Assembly: GCA_027486935.1 (NCBI GenBank)
Contig: JAIXOF010000237.1
Coordinates: 1-60,821, forward strand
Direction of reading: 5' to 3'
Length of the DNA stretch: 60,821 nt
DNA from: Cyanobium sp. C1_MAG_00004
GTDB taxonomy: Bacteria; Cyanobacteriota; Cyanobacteriia; PCC-6307; Cyanobiaceae
In this document: positions 59,498 through 60,821 of the stretch, in pieces
How positions within the stretch are numbered: the first letter of the stretch is position 1
Layout of the letters: every line of letters begins with the position of its first letter
The notes under the pieces: generated by a model
The model's database searches: none
Seen by the model: only the letters and a program-made list of their open reading frames with translations
Told to the model about the DNA's origin: nothing
Program-made: the position numbers and the translations under genes

Positions 59498-59701
59498 ATG
59501 GGCAAAAGCAAAATTTCACCTTTCTTCAGACCTGGAAAGATGTTGGATGCAGATTCAAACAGCAACCCCAGGGGTCGCATTCAGAAGGCGATAGATCGAA
59601 TCATCCGAGACGGTCGAAAGCTTGATCAGTTAGAACCACAAAAGGGGCACTATAAAAATGCGGTTGATTTAGCCAAAAGCCTTTTTTATACTGAGACCTA
59701 G
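59498..59701 (+). CDS. Small basic orphan protein
   Basis: A 67-residue frame (MGKSKISPFFRPGKMLDADS) with a helical, charged C-terminal half (KAIDRIIRDGRKLDQLEPQK, NAVDLAKSLFYTET). Lower GC than the core genome. No recognised family and no clear partner. Confidence 0.45.
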   Translation: MGKSKISPFFRPGKMLDADSNSNPRGRIQKAIDRIIRDGRKLDQLEPQKGHYKNAVDLAKSLFYTET

Positions 59702-59711
59702 CTAGGCCAGT

Positions 59712-59903
59712 TCACAACCGAGCCATCACCCCATCAGGGGCGTCTTTCTCGATGAAGGCCTTCTGCATCGGCTCGCAGAAGTCTTTCTGACGCTGCTCTG
59801 GCACCCAGCCTTCAAGCCATTGGCCGACTGGACGGGAACGGCGTCGGGCGTGCCTGTTGCAGGGCAGCGACTCCAGAAAGTTGATGTATTCGCGGCTAAG
59901 CAT
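59712..59903 (-). CDS. Small orphan protein downstream of the capsid gene
   Basis: About 63 residues from ATG 59903 (MLSREYINFLESLPCNRHAR), arginine-rich in the middle and ending DAPDGVMARL. It overlaps the preceding small gene by eight bases on the same strand as the capsid gene, so it probably belongs to the same phage-like operon. Unknown family. Confidence 0.5.
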   Translation of the reverse strand: MLSREYINFLESLPCNRHARRRSRPVGQWLEGWVPEQRQKDFCEPMQKAFIEKDAPDGVMARL

Positions 59904-60099
59904 TTCGGTTCTTCGCGGCTTGGCAAAACGTGATGGCAACGTCGAGCGGCATGGTGCCGTCGCTGCGCAGTCCTCCTAGCGACTTATCAGCGGCAACAAG
60001 GCTGGCCAGCTTGATTCGCTGTCCGGGTGAAAGCTTCATCATTTTGACGACGGTCACAAGGTCAATAAAACCTTGGCGTTCTTTATCTGCAGGATTCAT
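59896..60099 (-). CDS. Small helical protein downstream of the capsid gene
   Basis: A 67-residue product (MNPADKERQGFIDLVTVVKM) with mostly helical character: SPGQRIKLASLVAADKSLGG and LDVAITFCQAAKNRNA. It lies 75 bp after the capsid gene on the same strand. It might be a phage structural or accessory protein; I cannot name it. Confidence 0.5.
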   Translation of the reverse strand: MNPADKERQGFIDLVTVVKMMKLSPGQRIKLASLVAADKSLGGLRSDGTMPLDVAITFCQAAKNRNA

Positions 60100-60174
60100 G
60101 GCATGTAAAAGGAAAAAGGGCGGCGTGCCTCAGTACCGCCCCGAACCGTGGTGGGGTCAACCACTCCCCTTGCG

Positions 60175-60821
60175 TTAGGCGAACCCAACGCAAACGCTGG
60201 ACGGGAAGGTTGTGACGAAATCCATGGCGTTCAACACATTCACTGTGGTCTCTCCGTTTAAAGCCCCGCTGTAGGGGTCAACAACGACCTGAGCGGCACC
60301 GAAGTACACGATGCGGCTGAAGCTGGGATCCATGGCAATGACCTTGTCCTCCGTCACGTTCGTGCTGATGAAGACAGGCCGGCCATGGATGCGGTATGCA
60401 CCATCTGCGTAGGTCAGAACCAGTTGTCCCGTGCTGGTGGTGACCTCTTTCTGCATCAGGTCAGCAGCAGTGCTTGGGTGCATCAGGAATGCAACCTTGT
60501 TCAGGTCGACCTTGGCGTCACCCAACTTTTCAAGCATCTGAGCCAGTTCAGCGCTGGTGGGTGTTGTGGCCGCAAAGCTCTGATTCAGGCGCCCAGGCAA
60601 GTTCAGCAAGCCAAGCGGCTCCTTGTTGGTGCCGGTGCCGGTGATACAGCCCGATTCGATGAGGGAGCTGACAGCACGGCCAACTTCTTGCAACACCACG
60701 CCTTCCACATCGGCAGCCAACACCCTGAGACGGCGTGAATACCTGAGGCGTGCTGCCGCCATACGCGGGGTGGCGTCAAGACTCGTGGTGGTGGTGGTCA
60801 GTGCGGGATAGGGACCTTCAC
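60175..60821 (-). CDS. HK97-fold phage major capsid protein (C-terminal part)
   Basis: The frame is open to the window edge, so the 5' end is missing; about 215 residues are visible. DATPRMAAARLRYSRRLRVL, then VVLQEVGRAVSSLIESG with GTGTNKEPLGLLNLPG, is the typical HK97-like pattern in which an E-loop/A-domain is followed by a TG-NEPLGLLN segment. Later KVAFLMHPSTAADLMQ, RIHGRPVFISTNV and a C-terminal strand-rich end also fit. It indicates a prophage, a phage remnant or a capsid-bearing satellite to the right of the island. Confidence 0.82.
   Translation of the reverse strand, partial: EGPYPALTTTTTSLDATPRMAAARLRYSRRLRVLAADVEGVVLQEVGRAVSSLIESGCITGTGTNKEPLGLLNLPGRLNQSFAATTPTSAELAQMLEKLGDAKVDLNKVAFLMHPSTAADLMQKEVTTSTGQLVLTYADGAYRIHGRPVFISTNVTEDKVIAMDPSFSRIVYFGAAQVVVDPYSGALNGETTVNVLNAMDFVTTFPSSVCVGFA

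Noticed and set aside
59350-59625. A 91-codon plus-strand frame
   Set aside because: It overlaps the DUF1651 gene and the small basic orphan in another frame and has no family-like text.

Overview
The window is chromosomal DNA from a phycobilisome-bearing picocyanobacterium of the marine Synechococcus/Cyanobium type. The RNA polymerase beta' subunit is split into rpoC1 and rpoC2. There is an atp operon with both b and b' genes, an allophycocyanin core cluster (apcE, apcA, apcB, apcC), a PII gene behind a perfect NtcA box, a BioK-type biotin esterase, a DUF1651 gene and prochlorosin-type precursors. The apc genes argue against Prochlorococcus. The sequence is GC-rich and densely coded up to about 57.2 kb, then becomes looser and locally AT-rich.

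Left part (1-23 kb). A minus-strand atp operon (atp1-atpB-atpE-atpF'-atpF-atpH-atpA-atpG) and a methyltransferase gene diverge from apcE. apcE has its own terminator. apcA-apcB-apcC follow behind a long leader rich in hairpins and end at a strong terminator. Next come ftsW and the cytochrome c maturation pair ccdA-ccs1, then queF, NtcA-controlled glnB, a TlyA-like methyltransferase, purB, a GAP-family membrane protein, rlmH, a 31-residue membrane peptide and a SKI2-like helicase.

Middle (23-35 kb). Two minisatellite-like tracts precede a four-gene operon, bioF-bioK-bioC-bioD, whose genes are all joined by ATGA stop/start overlaps. It is followed by small conserved cyanobacterial genes (DUF3143, a J-domain membrane protein, a ferredoxin, DUF1257, DUF2997, a HEAT-repeat protein), rsmG, an AmpG-like permease, a TolC-family protein and rlmN.

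Right part (35-57 kb). A minus-strand information-processing block, rpsT-tatD-rpoB-rpoC1-rpoC2-hli-rlmN, has hli overlapping rpoC2. Next are hisD, rpiA, an HtrA protease, a CpdA-like phosphoesterase, and the rimP-nusA-ylxR-infB operon with a small upstream gene. A membrane protein with a low-complexity tail and a DUF3493 gene close the core genome.

End (57.2-60.8 kb). From tRNA-Thr(CGU) onward the character changes to an accessory island. It holds a ribbon-helix-helix protein, two Nif11/ProcA-type lanthipeptide precursors with nearly identical leaders and unrelated cores, a remnant of a 3-methyladenine DNA glycosylase gene between them, a DUF1651 protein, several small orphan genes, and the C-terminal part of an HK97-fold phage major capsid protein running off the right edge. 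The island looks like a tRNA-associated mobile or phage-derived element carrying lanthipeptide cargo. No integrase, modifying LanM enzyme or second attachment site lies within the window.
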